NCBI RefSeq assembly: GCF_015832195.1
Contig: NC_052017.1
Location: forward strand, 46,205,652-46,269,651
Direction: 5' to 3'
From: Motacilla alba alba
Lineage: Eukaryota; Chordata; Aves; Passeriformes; Motacillidae
Length of the DNA: 64,000 bases
Part shown: positions 36,521 through 49,600 of the stretch, piece by piece
Position numbering within the stretch: the stretch's first letter is position 1
Layout: each line of letters starts with the position of its first letter
Notes under the pieces: generated by a model
Told to the model about the DNA's origin: nothing
Database searches by the model: none
Seen by the model: only the letters and a program-made list of their open reading frames with translations
Program-made: the position numbers and the translations under genes

Positions 36521-39500
36521 TATATTACAAAAATACATTTTCCTAAGTAGGAGACATAAAATCATGGGACTTTATGTTCTCAGGAAAATAAATAAGGTAT
36601 CTCTTTTTATTACCATGAAGTTCTGTTATTTAGACTCTACATCTAAATTTTGCTACTGCTTAATTAAAACTATGAATCTGCAGCAGCCTTTACTGCAGTG
36701 ACCTTGGATAGGCTGTATATAAGAACAAGACAATATTTTCTTCCCATGGGCATGTAATAACTTTCCTAAAATTGGACTGCTTTGTTTAAGCTTCATAGAT
36801 TGTAGATTTTAGCTTTTTCATCTGATAAATGTACACTCGCTATCTACTTTTGAACAATTAATGGAGTTTTTAGACTTAGTACCTGGAAATCAGATAACAT
36901 TTCTGAGCAGTACTTTGATTTGCAAATTTAGTATGACTCAATCCCACAAAAATTTACATAATAGTCACTGGGGTCACCACATGAATTATCCCATCCATCT
37001 AAATTAAGCATATGCATGAGTTAATGTAGGACTCTGGACTGAAATAAAGTCATTATCAATCTATTTTCAAAGAAATAGGTTTTTGCTTCATTCATTATTG
37101 TACTATGTACCATTTACAAGTTGCTCTTATCATTTTTCCTCTGGACATGACTGTGATGCCTTTCCTCATATGAGAATCCTTCCGTTTAAATGGCCTCACA
37201 CTGCTTTTGTCTGCATCTCTTCCAAGTTCTTAAATACAGAAATAAATAATTCATCTTATTTTCTATGCTGCTTTCTTACTGTGCAAGAGATGGCATTTTA
37301 ATACCTTTTTCTATTCTCCACATCTTCCGTCTTAAAGCTGAGTTTTTCCATTAGTCTGGAAAACACTTGCATGGTCCTCCTTTGTCTCGGGGGAGAGAGA
37401 TTTAGGGAATTTCATCTGTCTCCAGTAGGTTTCTTATTCCTTATCTGCAACTGACCCCACATCTGTTTAGTTGGTTAAAGGTGCCAGAGTTGCTCCGACA
37501 GACCCCACACTTAGGAGGAGGCAGCAAAAGTCAGTGTGGAGGCCTGACTGCCCAGAGATGGGGCAGAACACAACAAGAAAAGGGCACCCAGCTGGCTTGT
37601 CCATGACAGCTCAGGAGCAGCTCTGGTTTTCAACAGCTTTAACACTTCAAGAGGCATCTGTGAGATCCTTCTGACATTCCCACAGTGAACAGAAATATTC
37701 ATATGCATGACTGCAAGGACATAAAGCCTTGTATGATGATAAAGTCCTGTTTGATTGTAGATTCCTGAGAAGCATGAAAAATCAAATACTCATCTCTCAG
37801 AGAAGCCACATCAAACAGCATAGGACTAGGACACTTTCCAAACTAACGCTAATCCAAGAAAACATGTATGCTTTCAGTGCAAGTTTCAAATAAAATCTGA
37901 ACGAGAAAGCTATTTAATTCTCTTTTGGATATTTTTGATGTAATTTAAAGTTCAGTTCTCTTGCACCAGATTTCCATCTCTTGCTAAAAGTGTAAAGCTG
38001 CATTTTGTCTTTCAGTTTGGTTTTGCCTCAGAAATTTCTGTCTCGTCTTTTTGTTTTTACTTTGAAAAAACTAATGCAAGGCAGCAAAATTCAACATTGC
38101 CCATTGTGACCACTGAAGAACATCAAAGCAAACTCTACCTAGAAACGTGTTTCACCTTCCTGCACGCTGCCAAACCAGTGCTTAGAGGTGCAGACATTAT
38201 CAGTCCAAGAAAAGAAGAATGTAGTCATTACTTTGTTGTTTGTAGGTTTGGGGCTCTTTTTGAAAGATATTTTTCATAGAAATTTAATTACACTTTTTAA
38301 GATGACACAGGATGATTTGACTTCCACAGAGTAACAACACCAAAAGAAATTATTCTTACACATCTCCAATTTTTGTGAGGCATAAATGAATGAAGATCCA
38401 TACTCTACAAGTTACCTAAGCATTTAAATATTAATTGTTTTCATGGGAATCAAGCACATGTCATTATGGTTTCTGGAGTACAAGGTATTGCAAGCACCAG
38501 ACCCCTCCTAATAGCAGTCTCTAAAGACATAAAAGCAGAAGTAAAAGCAAGTCTAATACCTATTTTAGTTCAAGCCCTGACATTTGCATAACAGAAATCT
38601 TTACGTCTATTCAGATTGCATATTTTCTTGACAATACAAGATGCAGGAAATCAGGGGAATCCTCTCTCATAGCATAGGGCCCTATGAAAAACAAAAGAAA
38701 AATAACCCAACTGAACACCCCACAACACTGGCAAAGAATTTCTCAATATATGAGCACTTTGGGGTAAATGTGAAACAAGATAGCTGAGAACAGCCTCTTG
38801 GCTCTCTTTACAATGAATACCTTTACTGATTAGAGGCCCCAAGTTCAGTGTCCCTTCAGAAGTCCTCATTCTCTGTTTGTGCAGATATGTTTCAAACAAG
38901 AACACAGAAAGCATCACACTACCAGCCACTTCACTTTACCCTTCACAAGGACTGCATTTACTTTTCATAAACACTTGATGGAAAAAGAACAATGGAAGAA
39001 AGAAATTGTAGAAAGCACACAAAAAAATCAAAAAACTGTATACATATGTGCTATGGTCACAAGTGGCTTTTGTCATCAAGAGGGGAATCATTCCACAAAT
39101 AAAAATAAACTGGTGTAGAAGCTATCTGTGTGTACCTTCCAACACAGAGCCTTGGTGCTTACAGGAGAAGGGATTTTACTTTATTCATCAACGCTGAGAA
39201 ATGTGATTAATTTGTGGAGTAAATGTAAGATTTAGTGAAAGGTAAAATATTCTTCATTTTCTTTAGCAAACTAATTTATTTTACACAGTGTTTAATTTAG
39301 ATAAGCATTATAGCTGAATGGCTCATTAAATAATCTTTTGTCATTTTTGATGGCATCTTATTCTGAGTATGCATAAAATATGGGAGTAGAGGGTTGGGCA
39401 TACAAACTTAAGCATGAATTTACAAATAGACATTGCTGATTCCTCAGGCTGAGTTGGTTACAGTGGTACATAATTAAAATATTAGTTGTTGATTTAGTCT

Positions 39501-41655
39501 CAAGCAAGGCAAATGAAAATGGGTTAAAATTCAGCAAATTTATGAAACTCAGTAAAAGTGAACAGTGTCTGAGGCATCATATAGAAGGATGATCTTCAGG
39601 ACCCAAATAGCAGAAATGTGATAAGTAAACACAATGTTAACAATCCATTACATTAATTACGAGAAATTCTGTTGTAAATTGGGAACTCTTCAGCTGGAAA
39701 TGTCTGAAGAGAAGAAAGCCTTGAGCATCCTCAGCCAGAGGATGCCTGGTAACCAACATCACCATAGCCAGTGGGGTCAGGGGGCTAATATGATCTCCAC
39801 AGGTATCTGGAGAAGCATTTGTCAGAAGAGCTCTAAGACTGTGTGAGTGTCGCTGTTGTTCTCTGATGACACCTCTCAGTGTTAAACAAGAGAAAGAGGG
39901 AACATGGAAAAGAACAATCTGAGTTTTTGGTTTGTTGAGGCTGCTAAAATGGAAATCTGAAAAGGGATATTTCTGCTGCCTATTAAGACAATAATGTCAG
40001 TGGGAAAAGGAGGAAAATGAAAAAAAAACTACTTAGAAACATAAGTCTGCAACAAACGGGGCCCCCTGGAATAATCTCACTATGAATAAATTCCTCGAAC
40101 ACAGTGATCAGCCTACCCAGACCTTGTTGCATGGGTTAGGAACAAGCTTTTGGGTTATAAGACAGCCCTTTTAGTTTCTGCCATGGCTGTTTATTGAGAT
40201 TTAAATCCACAGCAAGGCAAGGCAAGGCAATGTTTTCTCTACAAGCTTTTCAAGGCAACCAGGAGTTGTTCCTCTAATTTTGTATCTTTCTAATGGTCGT
40301 ACCTCTGTAATGGTGCAGCAAGGAGACCTAATATGAATAGTAACAAAAGGGACTTCTATTTGGAGAGACAATATCCTCTTAAGTCAAGCTGAGAGCTGGA
40401 AAAGCCAATGAACTTTCAGGCATGAGCATGCTCTCCCCATTGCTGCCCTGCCAACCCACATCACAGATTTCAGGAAAGTACAAGGTAGCATCTGGCCTTT
40501 TTGATTGTGTTCAGGCTTTCAGGCTGAGATCAATACTGATGAGAGCAGAGTTATACAAGCAGTGCTCTTTGAAGCTTAATCGTCTGTCCTCTTTGCCCAA
40601 GACACTAACACTCTTCTTACAGCCACCCAGCTTCACTGGTGGCTTGCAGACAGCCTGGATCCATTCACCACTGTCTGGGTTCCCACTCTACTACCTTCAC
40701 ACATGCTCATGGTTTTACAAAGAGGTGACTAAATGCCTGTGATTGCATACGTTATATATGGAGTGACAGCAGAATTCAGCCTCCTGGGCCGGAATGACTA
40801 ATGCCAAAGGGAAAAATTCTTGTAACTATAAATTGATAAAGTGTCCTTAACTTGAAGGATTTGGGTCCCTTAAATGCTTTACACAGAAAATCAAAGATAA
40901 GTCAGACTCCCTTGATCATGCTAAAAGCTAAAAGGCACTTCAAGTAGCTTCTAGGGAGTGAAAGGAGAATTTAAAGTGATCAAGTAGCAAAATATCACCA
41001 AGTCCCATTTGGACCTCATGGCTTAATCTTCTCCTTGGGAGGATTATTTCAAGTGAGTTTTTAAAAACCTAGGCAGGGGAATTACAGATTTGTGTATATG
41101 TAATGTAGGTGGAAGAAGCATGGTCAGTTTTAATATGGGACCAAAATAGCAATTTAAAGGTGACTCAGCATTATGGTGTTTATGAGATGCTGTGGGTGTC
41201 AGATAATTCATAGTAGAAATTCAAATGTCATCAAACACTTGGCAATTCCCAGAACATTCCCCAAAGAATGGGCTGGTAATGGGAGATAAGGTGAAGGGTC
41301 ATCTGGAAATAGTTACTGTCAATTAAGCTCTTCCAACCAATTATTATTTTTGAGAGAACTTTGAAGTTTTTTGCACGCAGAGAACATTTTCTGAATCTGA
41401 AACGGAAAAGAGAGGCACTTCAGCATCACCATGGCCTTGGCTACAGGGTTAAGCAACAGGCTTAAGCGAGGTCTTCACATAGCTTCTCAGATCCAAAATC
41501 CGCTAGATTTGGGCTAGAAATAAAGAGACATTTCCTGACTTCCACTCCCCCATGATGTCCAGCATCCACTCTGTGGTATTGAACCCCTTAGACTCATCTC
41601 ATGACTTCCCATCCTAGGGAAAAGACCCTCACAGAGGAGCACCCTGGAGCTGTGT
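36521..41655. other. Intergenic flank downstream of NPSR1
   Basis: AT-rich non-coding sequence with alternative poly(A) signals near its start (AATAAA at 37043-37048) and a triple AAGGC repeat near 40205-40228. No coding exon, RNA gene or clear transposon was seen. Confidence 0.6.
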
Positions 41656-42187
41656 TGTGATTTAACCCCAGCTGACAACTAAACACTACACAGTCTCTTG
41701 CTCACTCCCCTGCCACAAAAACTTCTAGGCTAAGAGCAGCTCAATATTTGAAACAAAGTAAAATATAATAAAAGTAGCAGTAAATTGAAAAAGACAGTGA
41801 AAAAGAGAGGAAGAGAAAACGCCCAAGAAAAACAAGTGATGCACAATAGAGTTGATCACCACGTGCTGACCGATGTCAAACCCCATCCCCACAACTAGTA
41901 ATCCTGTCCAGGTAACTCTCCCAGTTTAAATACTGGGCATGAAATTCTGTGGTACAGAGTCTCTTTGGCCAGCTGGGGTCAGCTGCCCTGGCCACGCTCC
42001 CTCCTAGCTTCTTGTGCACCTGGTCAGTGGGCAAGCATGAGACACTGAGAAGTCTCAGGGTAAGCCCCGCTCAACCACAGCCAAAACATCAGTATGTCAT
42101 CAACATTATTCTCATACTAAATCCAAACCACATCACTCTACCAGCTACTTAGAAGAAATTAACTTTATCTCAGGCAAAACCAGGACA
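41656..42187 (+). mobile_element. ERVL-type LTR (probable solo LTR)
   Basis: It begins TGTGATTTAACCCCAGCTGA, with the following CAACTAAACACTACACAG and CTTGCTCACTCCCC. Internally it has GACCGATGTCAAACCCC and TTTGGCCAGCTGGGGTCAG. It ends CAGCTACTTAGAAGAAATTA and then CAGGCAAAACCAGGACA. These are landmarks of the abundant avian ERVL LTRs. No primer binding site or retroviral internal sequence follows, so it is read as a solo LTR. I could not see a clean target-site duplication. A second related LTR lies at 63024-63512. Confidence 0.85.
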
Positions 42188-45100
42188 ACCTGCCTCTGCT
42201 TTCACACCCTTCTGCAGCTCCTCCCCGCGTTCTTAGCCCGTCTTCCCTCCCACACCAAGATTTTCATGTGGCTTGGGGTTTCTTGTTGAGTCTGGAAAAA
42301 TGTCTTCATTCTTACAAAAAGGGAAATAAATAAAGAGAGAAATTTCATGAGAATGGGTCTAACCTGATTCAAGAGGGGGCAAATGGCTCTGCCTCAGTTT
42401 TCTTAAAGAGCACTGCTTGGCCAGGAAGCATCCCTGCAACGCACCATACTGCCTGCCTACAGTAAACGCTCATTTCAAATTCCAAAGCCGTGGGTGAGAT
42501 ACCTAATTAACAATATATGGAGGCAAGCTGTTGATATGGCTCACACAGGGACTCAGATATCAGAAAGGGCCTGGTGGGAATTCAGCATTACGCATTTGAA
42601 CCTGTTTAATATTTGGAGCCAGGTTTTCTGTTTATGCATCTCAGCAGGTCTTTATCACCTTCCATTGAAGATATGGTGGGTTTGTTAGATCAGGCATACA
42701 TCCATATATCGAGGAACTCTAGTGTGAGCCATTCTAAACCACAATCAATCATCAGAAAACAGGCATAATTTTAATTTTATAATTATGAGAATAATTGCAA
42801 AAGATTAGTAGTCTAGCCAGCTGGAGACTTTGCAAAAGCCTGAAGGCAATTAAGCTGCTATATTTTGAAAGTATCTAATCAATTTAATTTCTTTTCTTAG
42901 ATAAAGCAGCATGAACTTCAGTTTGCATTGTTGGAAGAGGCCTGTTGGGTGATGAATAAATATTTCTGGTAGATTAACCCAGCCCTATCACAAGTCAGGA
43001 AGATTCTTTTTGCTGGTTTCAGTAGGAGTTGATCAGGCTCTGTTCAGGAAGAGCACAAGACCGGTTTAATGTGTTTACATTTACTATTTCAGGCAGGACT
43101 GAACTGATTTAACTGCCACCTCAAAACAAACTGACATTTGAAAAACAGGTTGCAGAGGCTTTTCTTCAGGTTGGCCAAGCAAAATGCTAGGAGAAAAATA
43201 GTGCACACTGACATAGAATTATCTTACAAAACATCTAAGAAATGGGATGGAGGAACTACTGAAATGGTGACAGAGTGGTGAAACAAGTAATGCTTGCTCT
43301 TTCACAGGTCATTCATATTTCTTGAAAGAATGCCCTAATACTCTGCTGAAATTCAATGGATTCAGATTACACCACAGACAGGAGAGACAGGATTATCATA
43401 GAATACCAGCAGTCTTGAAACAGCATGTATTTGATGACACTATGGGACACAGATCTTTCCAGGATTTTTGCACAAACCTCAGACATCTTCTTGACATTTT
43501 TATGGGTTTGGCAGTAGTATAACATAATTCCTGGATCACCAAGTATGCTCAGAGTCACATTTATAGGAACTAAAGGCAATCTCAGGGAAAATATAACCCT
43601 CTCCCTAGTCAAGATCAGAATGCTCATGGATTTAATTCCTTCCCAATGCAAACTGGGATTAAGCAGCATAAAATTCATGCTTTAAAGGTCCCAATAGACA
43701 AAAAGTCTTAAACTCAATAAAATGTGCTACCCTGCCCTCAGACTGTGAGGCAAAAGCCTGTGACAAAAGTCATGGATAGACTTTCAAAAGTGGGCTTGGA
43801 GTATTTCACAGGTGTCACTCTCTTCATGGAGGGTTTGTGGATTCATGGTTATCTTCTCTTTCATCCTCTTTCTCATCTTCTCACCCTGGGGAAACCCTGG
43901 TTTCTGTGGGGTAACTTGTACCAGTACCAGGCACTTGCCTCTGCAGCCTGAACATCAGACTGCAGAGAGAAGGAATCAGACTGGAAAGAGCCCAGGAAAT
44001 ATTTACTCATAGTCCAAGCTCATCATTTGAGTAACCCTCTGGATGGCAATCTTGTGCATGCATGGGGTTACAGGCAAAAAGTCTGGGGCCATAGTACCCT
44101 AGTCATTCTACCCATATTCAGAGCCAGTTTGGATACCTCTGTTTGCATACATGCTGCTGCATCCAGCTGCATCCTTAGACATTGCCTCTGCAGATACACC
44201 ACCCTTCTGTCTAGGAGACAGTCACACCAACTCTGACGTGTGTCTTTTTAGTAAAGTAAAAGCTTTTGGATAAAAGACTCAGCATGCCTGATTGCTTTGC
44301 TGTTTGTTCGAGGAGAGGGTGAGCTTCAGGGTAAAAGTGCCCTAAGTGCTTGTCTCTGCCAAGACATTCTGGTTTAAGATTAACAGTATAGCAGGCTGAT
44401 TTTAATATTTCTATGGTGTAATAAAAGCCGCCCACCACTCCATTTCTGCTTCACAAAGCTAATATGACTCAGATAATTAACTCAAAGACAAATGATTATC
44501 AAGCTACAGGACATTCACCAGTGGAGTCATTAAACCATTTAAACACAGAACCGCTGCTCTATTGACTGACAATCTTTATATGATTAGCTGAAGTCATTTC
44601 ATGATCTTTTCAGCCAGCAGCACAAAATACGACTGCAGTTTCCCAGTTTTCCTCTTCTGAATTGCTACATAAGCTGCCTCTGAAGTTTGAATCACAAAGA
44701 TTTTTGAAGTTTCTGCTGTTATCTATTAAAGTAATTTATGGTTCATACTATTTCAGGTGGCATGCCTGCAAGCAGAGACAGAAGTAGCACTTTTGCTCTA
44801 AAGCTGCTTTTAAGTTCTTTAAAGCATTGCTGAAAAGCAGAGGGGAAAAAAAGACTTTTCAAGTAGAGTGACTATCAGGAAAGCTTGTTTACTACAACCC
44901 ACAGCTACAATCAGAACTGCAGCATGACATTTTGGCATGCCAAACCCCCCCATTTAGGGCTTTTTCCTGCCACCCCATTGCAGCTTCATAAATCCCTTAC
45001 AGTGCATCAGAAATTCTCCTGTCACCATGTTGCAGCATGTTGAAAGCCAGAGCAATCCCCACACAATCCCTGATGGCAGGGGTCTCCTTTCCATCTAATC

Positions 45101-45958
45101 CTCCAGCTCCACTTGCTATACAGAAAAAGGACAGGAGGAAATGCAGGGGATTAGTGGGGGACAGGCAGAGCTGGCTGCAGGTGCCCTCTGCCAGGACTGT
45201 GCAGGCAAAGAAGACATTGAGAAATCACCTTCCACTGAAAGTCCTTTCCCCAGGGCTCTTGCAATTGCTTTGCTACCAAGTGTTATGCAATCTGAACCCT
45301 GTAGGCAGATCAAAAAAGAAAGTGGAGAAATATCATCTTGATCTGATTCAGTATACTTATCAGTGATTTGAAAATATAAAGGAAATCACTTCTGCTAAGC
45401 TATGCAGATGTCAAACAGATAAACACTGATGGGGGCTGAGGGTTCACAAAAGCAGGACAAGGACATTCAGTAAATGAGTCCTAAAGGTGTATGAGTACAA
45501 TCAAGCACCAAACTATGCATCAAGGGGAAAAGAATGCGGTGCTGTTCTATCTAAAGAAAGTGGTGCTGTTGATGCAAAGCCCAAGACTAGAAAGGGATTA
45601 GAGATGATAATAATGAACAACAAAGAATGGCTCCCAGTGTTATCAGGGGATCAAAGGATATCAGGGACAAGAAACAAGGGGTCATTCAATACCCTTCCAC
45701 ACACAATGGGAAGGACAGACATAAAAATTACAACGTTTTCAAAAAGCTTTTACAGATTTTAGGTGTTTTTAACTAGTTGAGGGAATTACCATGAGGAAGA
45801 AATACTGGATTCCTCATCTTGGTTGTTTTCTTATCAAAGCTGAAGAGCTTCTCTTTTATAAGCGCAGTTCAGCAAGCCTTCTTTAGTTTATGGGATTTGT
45901 AAAGCAGTTATATTCTGCATGGCTTTGCCTCTTCCCTTCAAGTAATAGTTAGCCGTAA
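42188..45958. other. Intergenic sequence between two LTRs
   Basis: No exon, RNA gene or recognised repeat. Several open frames on both strands (for example around 43322-43678 and 45037-45366) show no protein-family features. The sequence is not retroviral coding sequence as far as I can tell, so the flanking LTRs do not bound one provirus; they also differ in sequence and orientation. Confidence 0.55.
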
Positions 45959-46600
45959 TGGAAGAAACAGAGGTGCTGCTTTGTGTTCCTCTACTCCCCA
46001 AGCCGGGGAGGAGATTCGGCTCCGGCTAGCCCGACACGCAGCTAGCAGCACAAAGGGAGCACTCTCCAAGTCCACCTGAGGCGCTTGGAGATGGGTCGGC
46101 TGGAATCTCCTTCTGAGGCAGTGGAGGCGAAGGCGGAAAGAAAAGAGGGACTCTGTCCAGAGGCAAATCTGGCTTATTGAGGATCCAGGGGGGCCACCCA
46201 AACAAAAACCCCGAAAACTCCCCGACAGGGGTATATGAACTGGGGAGGTAACAGACGCGGAGACAAATCAATCTCCAATGAGGGAGTAGGGGGGGCGGGG
46301 GAACACAAATGATAGATTGTTCAGTTATCAAAAGGGGTTACTTCAAAGGCGGGACCTTGGCTCCTGAGCCAATCACTTGATGGATTCAACAGAAACTTCT
46401 AGTACAAAAGGTGGAGCCGCCAAGTGATGGACAGGAGCCTAGGGGAAGGGCTGTAACAGTGACTCAACGACCATAGGGCAACTGAGGAGAGAGCAGGAAG
46501 ATTGACAGGGAGGAGGGACCAGGGCAGAACCATCAAACGGGGTAGAACTAGAACATACCAACCTCGAACTTATACAAATGAAACCGCGCACCACAACACA
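45959..46600 (-). mobile_element. GC-rich endogenous-retrovirus LTR, minus orientation (ERVK-like)
   Basis: Read on the minus strand it starts TGTGTTGTGGTGCGCGG, has a TATA-like TTCATATACCCC, then an AATAAG poly(A)-like signal before GCCAGATTTGCCTCTG, then a pyrimidine-rich GC-rich U5-like part ending in TTCTTCCA. This U3-R-U5 order and the length of about 640 bases fit an LTR. It retains many CpG dinucleotides, which suggests it is younger than its neighbours. Boundaries are approximate and no target-site duplication was confirmed. No internal retroviral sequence adjoins it. The class II (ERVK) label is from recall and is less sure than the LTR call. Confidence 0.7.
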
Positions 46601-49600
46601 GAGGTAAAATGGTTGTCAAGCTTCCAACATGATTTTTGCATCCTTGGTTTGGGATAGAAACAAAATAATGATTATAAATGTAGAATCAAAATCAGTCAAG
46701 TGCCCTGGTATCATCTAGGACATGTTGAAGTGGCACAGGGAAACCAGTGGCTGGGTGAAGTCTGGGTAAAGCAAACTCCTAATCTCATCCCAGCAGGACA
46801 CAGAGTAAACTGAGCATTTTAACAGAAGGGATGAGCAAGACCATGGTTGGATAGCAGGAAGAAATTCACAGGATTAAGAAAGAGATTTCCTGTTCCTGTT
46901 GTTGTCAATGGAAATTCTGACGTTGAAATCAAAAGGAACACACAAACAAGGTTTTGTTTATCTGGGAGAAAGCCAGAATTTGGACAATGTCGTGATACTA
47001 TTTATGCACTGTTGGGACAGTTGTCTTATGAGAACAGGAACGAGGTATAAAAAAGAGAGATAAAGAACAGACTGTGAAACCAGGTGCCTGAAAAAATGAT
47101 GCCCTTCCTAACACTAAATTGGTATTAAGGAGTAAAATTCCAGTTTTTGGAGATTCGGTGACACTCCTATCTATTGCCGCATGACCAAGGAACAAAGAGA
47201 ACCGATTCAATGAGAAAGGCAATTACACTTGTAAACAATCACTACAAATGCATTATAGAAATTAGCATATCAGTATTTGGAATTCATCACTCCTCTCTAA
47301 CACCTAATCACTTTAAATCTTTGTAAACTCTTAAATGCTTGACTGAAATGAGCAGCACCTGCAGTAGCTCTGGGTGGATTTCAGATTAAAAATATCATGA
47401 TTGCTATCTTTGGAAGTAAAAAAATGTCACAGAAAAGTGGTGAAATACCACTCCCTGCAATATTCATCTGAATGAGAGCCCTGTCATATATTGCTTTTGA
47501 GTCTGTCTCCTTTCTCCCTTTCAGATAAACCCTCCAAGATCGCAGAACTGGTAAAACAGGGCATTGGTGGAGATGTTTTCTAACCCCTTTGAGGATGTCA
47601 GTGCCTCCTTTTCCTCTTCTAGCAACTGTTCTGGCTTGATGTAAATTTTTGCATGTGATACTTTGCAAGTAGGAAAAGAGTGATTTTACATTTTCACAGT
47701 GCTGCACAATGATATTACCAATTGCAAATTTAATCTGCAGTGTGGACTGCTTATGGGTCTACAGCTGAGTCACTGTGGCTGCTTGGATCCGCTTTTGTAA
47801 TTTTGAGAAGGATTTATTAAAAAAAAAAAAGTGCAGGGAGAGAGGAAAGGACTAAACTGGCTCATTGGTGCTTGGCAAACACCTGAATCTTTTTCTCTTG
47901 AATGGAGGATTAGTGGGCATTAATCCTTCCTGAAGGCAGTGTATCCAGCTGATCCAAATGGGGAGCATGGTCCACTGTGACTATTGAGATGTACTGCCTC
48001 AGAAAAACTTGACAACTGGCCTTGTCTAAGTGCCAGGATGCTTGTAGCCAAGCAGCAATGGGCCAGGCTTCCCCTTGAGACAACCCTGGCACCTAGACCA
48101 GCAAGGAAAAATCTATTCCCTCCAGAAACAATACTGGGGCTCCAGTGTGCTTGAGTTATCCTCAGAAGACAGGCTCTTGGTGGAAGGCCAGGTGTATTTG
48201 TTGGCATCTCATGAAGCATCTCATGTGGGAGTGCAAGCACAGGGCCTATAAGCACCAGGCAAGGATTTTCACAAGAGCTAGCCTATAGTAACATTTCATG
48301 CAATTTTCATCTCACTTTTTTTAAGGTCTGAAATTGGAATCACACCAACTAATGGCAAAGTTGTAGTAACAGCAAAATACAGAATTAAGCCTGTTTTCAT
48401 TTTTTGTAATCGGAACAGGGAAGCAATATTGTGAATGTTCAGGGGTTTATTTAATAATCTTTCTGTGTTCAACTGCATCCAGGTTTTGTTTAAATATATT
48501 GCTCCCTCTTCCCCTTCAAGCTCAGATGGTGGTATTTTTTGTTCAATAAGACAGATGTGAAAATAATTCATTACCTGATGTAATACTGGAAGCTGAGGAA
48601 AAGCATTTATGAATGCTTTAGGGAATTTGTTTACATGCACTCATTCATTGTCTGTTTTACCCAGACTGAATGTCCTTTTTTTTTTCCCTAAACAAGACAT
48701 TTGGAGACATTTTGAAGGTTAATTTAGCATATCTCAAATGTCACCTAAACTCTGACTGATAAAATTGATCTAATTTCTTTTTTACCCTCCACCACAACAA
48801 ACTCTTCGCAACTTATTCACCTAAAAATTCTTTGGGCCACAGTCTCTGCAAACTGCAGACATCTAGAAGCATGAGCAGAACCCTTGGTTGTGATGGAATA
48901 AATTCCACTTCCTTGTTTTCCTTTGGTTTCCTGTTCATGATTTCCACAGAAGATGACGGCAGGGCAGACAGTTCCACCTACATCTGCATGCACTTACAGA
49001 CAAGGGTGCTGAGAAAGAAGGGATGGGCATCCTGTAACAGCATTTAGGCTGACAGCTTGTTAGACCTTTGGGCAGCAGCTCTCTGTGGGGTTTGAAGACA
49101 ATGGGTTTTCTCACAGGTGTTGAAGCCAGTCTGAATCTAAGATGCCATGTCCATCAGGCTGTCTGTAAGAAAGCTTTATTCTTGTTAAGGTTGTTTTTAG
49201 CCTGATAATTTCTGAGAACCACTACCATGCTGGGAGGTGGTGGGGACATGCTTGCGGAGGACAGTTGGAGGTCAAACTGCAGCAGCCCTGACAGATCAAA
49301 TCTGCACCAGGATCACGGAAAGGGTGCACATATCCATGTGCAAAAATTGCCTGCACACTGTCAAGCCTGATGAGACACCTTTAACTGAGAGAAAACTGGA
49401 GGCACCAGTCTTCACTCTACACAAATTCCTGCCTCCCTCCCACACAGGGTGGTCCTGCAAAGGTCTTAACCCTGTAGACACACCAAATGAACAAAGATAT
49501 GGGTGCTCCAGGTATGACCTGTCTCTGGCTAGCCTGCACGTTGACATTTTTATATTATTTGAAACTAGACATAAATATCTAGATTTTTTAGGCTGCAAGT

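Noticed and set aside
45959..46600. CpG island or promoter of an unannotated gene
   Set aside because: The order of TATA-like, poly(A)-like and U5-like parts on the minus strand and the TG...CA ends fit an LTR better; no adjoining exon was seen.
41656..46600. A single provirus bounded by two LTRs
   Set aside because: The two LTRs are of different families and opposite orientation, and the sequence between them shows no gag, pol or env features.
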